Position numbers and translations under genes: made by a program
Notes under the pieces: generated by a model
The model's input: only the letters and a program-made list of their open reading frames with translations
What the model was told of the DNA's origin: nothing
Databases searched by the model: none
Assembly: GCA_026193435.1 (NCBI GenBank)
Contig: JAPHUN010000141.1
Span: 1 to 11,758 of the forward strand
Origin: Chlorobium sp.
GTDB taxonomy: Bacteria; Bacteroidota; Chlorobiia; Chlorobiales; Chlorobiaceae
Direction of reading: 5' to 3'
DNA: 11,758 bases
Part shown: in pieces, positions 9,100 through 11,758 of the stretch
Layout: each line of letters begins with the position of its first letter
How positions within the stretch are numbered: position 1 is the stretch's first letter

Positions 9100-10971
9100 A
9101 TGCACATATACGATCTTATAGTGGCAGGAGCAGGCCATGCAGGCTGTGAGGCGGCACTTGCCGGGGCCCGAATGGGCCTGAAGTGTCTGCTCATCACCTC
9201 TGATTTTTCTGCAATCGCCAGAATGTCCTGCAATCCGGCTATCGGCGGCGTTGCAAAAGGACAGATAACAAGAGAAATCGATGCTCTCGGCGGCGAAATG
9301 GGAAAAGCAATCGATGCGACCGGAATTCAGTTCAGAATGCTCAACAGAAGCAAAGGACCCGCAATGCACTCCCCGAGAGCCCAGGCCGACCGGACGAACT
9401 ACTCGGCCTACATGCGAAAAATCATAGAACAGGAAACAAATATTGATCTGCTCCAGGACAGCGTTATCAGAATCGCGACAAATCAGGGCACCTGCAACGG
9501 CGCCATAGTCAGCTCCGGGCGCACCATAGAAGCAAAAGCCGTTATCCTCTCCTGCGGAACGTTTCTCAACGGCCTGATTCATATTGGAATGAATCATTAC
9601 CCCGGTGGAAGAACCATTGCGGAGCCGCCTGTTCAAGGCCTTACGGAATCCCTTGCCTCACTTGGCTTTGAGCACGGGCGCCTGAAAACAGGTACACCCC
9701 CGAGAATAGATCAAAGAAGTGTTGATTATGCCAAGGTTTCTGTTCAGCCGGGTGACAGGGACCCCTCGCCCTTTTCATTCTCCACAGAGAGCCTTGCCGG
9801 CAGGAAGCAGGTCGAATGCTTTCTGACCGCCACAACCGAAAACACTCACCGCATTCTACAGGAGGGATTCGAACGCTCGCCGCTTTTCTCAGGAAAGGTG
9901 CAGGGCGTCGGCCCACGATACTGCCCTTCTATTGAAGATAAAATCCATCGTTTCAGAGAGAAAAGCACCCACCATATCTTTCTCGAGCCTGAAGGGTTTG
10001 AAACAAACGAAATGTATGTGAACGGTTTTTCAACCTCCCTTCCTGAAGATATTCAGATCAAAGGCCTGCGTTCTATTCCCGGACTGGAAAACGTGATCAT
10101 GATGCGTCCGGGCTACGCTATCGAATACGATTATTTTTATCCTTTTCAGCTTCACCCCACACTTGAGACAAAGCGTATAAAAAACCTGTATTTTGCCGGA
10201 CAGATAAACGGAACATCAGGTTATGAAGAGGCCGCTGCACAGGGAATTATGGCCGGGATCAATGCCGCACTGAAGATCCAGCAAAAAGAGCCTTTGATCC
10301 TCAAACGATCTGAGGCATATATCGGCGTACTGATCGATGACCTGATCACGAAAGAAACAAAGGAACCGTACAGAATGTTTACCTCTTCCGCTGAACACCG
10401 CATCATACTCCGCCAGGATAATGCTGATTTACGTCTTATGCCTTTTGGTTATGCATGCGGACTGCTTTCTGAAAAAACCTATAGTAACCTCGAGAGAAAA
10501 CGACGAAACATCGCTTCTGTTAAAGAGCTTATTTCATCTATAAGGGTGGCATCCGACTCCATCAATGCACTGCTGGCCGAACAAGGTTCCCCTTCGATAT
10601 CCGGAAGTACGAGAATAGCAGCGATACTGAAACGCCCCAGAATCACGCTTTCGTCACTAGTAAACGCTTTTCCGGAAGTCGCAGATCAACTATCCGCAGT
10701 CACACAGGACACTACCGTACTGGAACAGGTTGAAATCGATTGCAAGTACGAAGGATATATACAACGCGAGCGGCTTATGGCCGAAAAAATCGCGCGTCTT
10801 GATTCTCACCGGATCCCTGCGTCATTCAACTATAGCGCACTCAAGGGTCTTTCGAATGAAGGAAAAGAAAAATTATCAAAAGTTAAACCCTCGACAGTAG
10901 GCCAGGCGTCAAGAATACTGGGAGTTACACCTGCAGATATCTCTGTCCTCATGGTGAAAATAGGCCGATAG
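9100..10971 (+). CDS. mnmG: tRNA uridine-5-carboxymethylaminomethyl modification enzyme MnmG (GidA)
   Basis: MnmG, as a complex with MnmE, uses FAD, a folate-bound one-carbon unit and glycine or ammonium to install the (carboxymethyl)aminomethyl group on U34 of certain tRNAs, which secures reading of codons ending in A or G. The 623 residues match the family length (E. coli 629). Visible are the FAD site [16 protein letters not shown] (5-20); [22 protein letters not shown] (from 44); [17 protein letters not shown]; the catalytic-Cys motif YCPSIEDK with Cys275; [45 protein letters not shown]; and the MnmE-contacting C-terminal region with YEGYIQRE and [14 protein letters not shown]. The start fits family N-termini but has no clear ribosome-binding site. 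parS-like sites lie 8 nt before the start and 16 nt after the stop. No terminator separates it from the polymerase gene 73 nt downstream. MnmG is often encoded near the origin. Confidence 0.97.
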   Translation: MHIYDLIVAGAGHAGCEAALAGARMGLKCLLITSDFSAIARMSCNPAIGGVAKGQITREIDALGGEMGKAIDATGIQFRMLNRSKGPAMHSPRAQADRTNYSAYMRKIIEQETNIDLLQDSVIRIATNQGTCNGAIVSSGRTIEAKAVILSCGTFLNGLIHIGMNHYPGGRTIAEPPVQGLTESLASLGFEHGRLKTGTPPRIDQRSVDYAKVSVQPGDRDPSPFSFSTESLAGRKQVECFLTATTENTHRILQEGFERSPLFSGKVQGVGPRYCPSIEDKIHRFREKSTHHIFLEPEGFETNEMYVNGFSTSLPEDIQIKGLRSIPGLENVIMMRPGYAIEYDYFYPFQLHPTLETKRIKNLYFAGQINGTSGYEEAAAQGIMAGINAALKIQQKEPLILKRSEAYIGVLIDDLITKETKEPYRMFTSSAEHRIILRQDNADLRLMPFGYACGLLSEKTYSNLERKRRNIASVKELISSIRVASDSINALLAEQGSPSISGSTRIAAILKRPRITLSSLVNAFPEVADQLSAVTQDTTVLEQVEIDCKYEGYIQRERLMAEKIARLDSHRIPASFNYSALKGLSNEGKEKLSKVKPSTVGQASRILGVTPADISVLMVKIGR

Positions 10972-10987
10972 GGCGACTTTACAGAGA

Positions 10988-11003
10988 TGTTTCACGTGAA
11001 ACG
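10988..11003. other. parS-type ParB-binding site, downstream copy
   Basis: TGTTTCACGTGAAACG matches the upstream 16-mer in 15 of 16 positions (last base G instead of A), keeping the 14-bp palindromic core GTTTCACGTGAAAC. It lies in the 73-nt gap between mnmG and the family-B polymerase gene, 16 nt after the mnmG stop. It is not a terminator, since no T-run follows. Confidence 0.82.
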
Positions 11004-11044
11004 TTCAATTCCTGCGTTCGCGTCTAACGAGATACAAGACTGAT

Positions 11045-11758
11045 ATGAGTAACAACCAACAAAACAACATCGTATTGAACCCTCTTCTGTTCGGAAAGGA
11101 TGAGGAAGAAAATATCGTAGGCATTCACCAGTTGCCGGACAATAAGGTCAGGCTGTACATCAGGGATGAAAACGGGATCAGCAGCCGTGACGAAGCCTTC
11201 TACCCCTTCTTTTTTCTTTCAGAAGAGTCCTTGCTTGATGGGTTTACTCCTGTAAACGGTGAGAAATTCTGGCTCATAAAACTTCAAGGCGGGAATTTCT
11301 ATCGATTTCTTGCGATTTTCAAAACCCAGCAAAACTGTAGAAATGCCCTTGATTATGTCGCATCAAAATCAGCTGTAGATTCTGAGTATGAGGATGATTC
11401 CGGCTTTTCAAGCAACCTGACCTACAGCAGGGGAGATGCTGTAACGCAATACCTGCTCCAATCAGGCAAGACGCTTTTTAAAGGCATGGTGCTTGAAGAT
11501 CTTCACAGAATGCAGCTCGATATTGAAACCTATTACAAACCTGAAAAAAACACGCGCAGCAAGGTTTCAATTGGAAGTGACCCGATAATCATCATATCTC
11601 TCAGCGATAATAACGGCTGGGAGCATATTATTCATTCGAGAGATATATCTGAAAAAGAGTTGCTGGAAAAACTGATTTCCATCATCCGGTTGAAAGATCC
11701 TGATGTTATCGAGGGACATAATATCTTCAGTTTTGACCTCCCTTACATCCAGAGAAGA
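11045..11758 (+). CDS. Family-B DNA polymerase, N-terminal 238 codons (3' end outside window)
   Basis: The frame is open from the ATG at 11045 to the window edge. The translation begins [17 protein letters not shown] and shows an N-terminal domain (1-150) followed by the first two 3'-5' exonuclease motifs of family-B polymerases: Exo I LDIETY with Asp159 and Glu161, and Exo [20 protein letters not shown] with Asn226 and Asp231. All the metal-binding residues visible so far are intact, so proofreading activity is likely. The polymerase domain (DxxSLYPS, YxDTD) would lie beyond the window and cannot be confirmed; an exonuclease-only protein remains possible. In bacteria this type (Pol II-like) usually serves repair or translesion synthesis. 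An in-frame stop at 10997 and no other start codon between support the ATG; the ribosome-binding site is weak. It probably shares transcription with mnmG. Confidence 0.85.
   Translation, partial: MSNNQQNNIVLNPLLFGKDEEENIVGIHQLPDNKVRLYIRDENGISSRDEAFYPFFFLSEESLLDGFTPVNGEKFWLIKLQGGNFYRFLAIFKTQQNCRNALDYVASKSAVDSEYEDDSGFSSNLTYSRGDAVTQYLLQSGKTLFKGMVLEDLHRMQLDIETYYKPEKNTRSKVSIGSDPIIIISLSDNNGWEHIIHSRDISEKELLEKLISIIRLKDPDVIEGHNIFSFDLPYIQRR

Noticed and set aside
9046..9636. 196-codon minus-strand frame opposite the start of mnmG
   Set aside because: It is antisense to the highly conserved FAD region of MnmG; its composition follows from that gene's codons.

Overview
The window looks like a chromosomal segment of a green sulfur bacterium (Chlorobiaceae, Chlorobium/Prosthecochloris type). 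This is inferred from protein character, from the lipoprotein-type FccA next to a Tat-exported FccB (the sulfide-oxidising flavocytochrome c), and from moderate GC with tightly packed Gram-negative envelope genes. No database search was possible, so genus and species are not assigned. A gyrB gene, an mnmG gene and two ParB-type centromere sites within 11 kb suggest a place near the replication origin.

Layout, left to right. Positions 1-1455 (+) hold the last 484 codons of gyrB, cut by the window edge. Converging on it, with a 12-bp tail-to-tail overlap, is a minus-strand operon read secD (6405-4588), secF (4564-3638), a lipoprotein gene with a degenerate parvulin-like fold (3633-2800) and a SurA-type periplasmic chaperone/isomerase with two parvulin domains (2766-1444). 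Gaps in the operon are 23, 4 and 33 nt. It links the Sec motor accessory complex, which completes translocation, to the chaperones that receive outer-membrane precursors. Upstream of secD is a 287-nt gap with a candidate promoter, a dyad over its -35 element, several hairpins and the terminator of the next operon.

Positions 8374-6693 (-) hold fccA-fccB, a sulfide dehydrogenase: a monohaem lipoprotein cytochrome c and a Tat-exported FAD subunit. A 725-nt gap (8375-9099) with no convincing gene follows. It carries several perfect inverted repeats and separates the divergent fccA and mnmG. mnmG (9100-10971, +) encodes the FAD subunit of the tRNA wobble-uridine modification enzyme. It is bracketed by two parS-like 16-mers, one in its leader (9076-9091) and one just after its stop (10988-11003). 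At 11045 a family-B DNA polymerase begins; only its N-terminal and early exonuclease region (238 codons) is inside the window.

Most genes are ordinary housekeeping or sulfur-metabolism genes. The most notable features are the paired parS sites around mnmG, the dyads upstream of fccA, the degenerate parvulin lipoprotein in the Sec operon, and the hairpin shared by the overlapping 3' ends of gyrB and the SurA gene.
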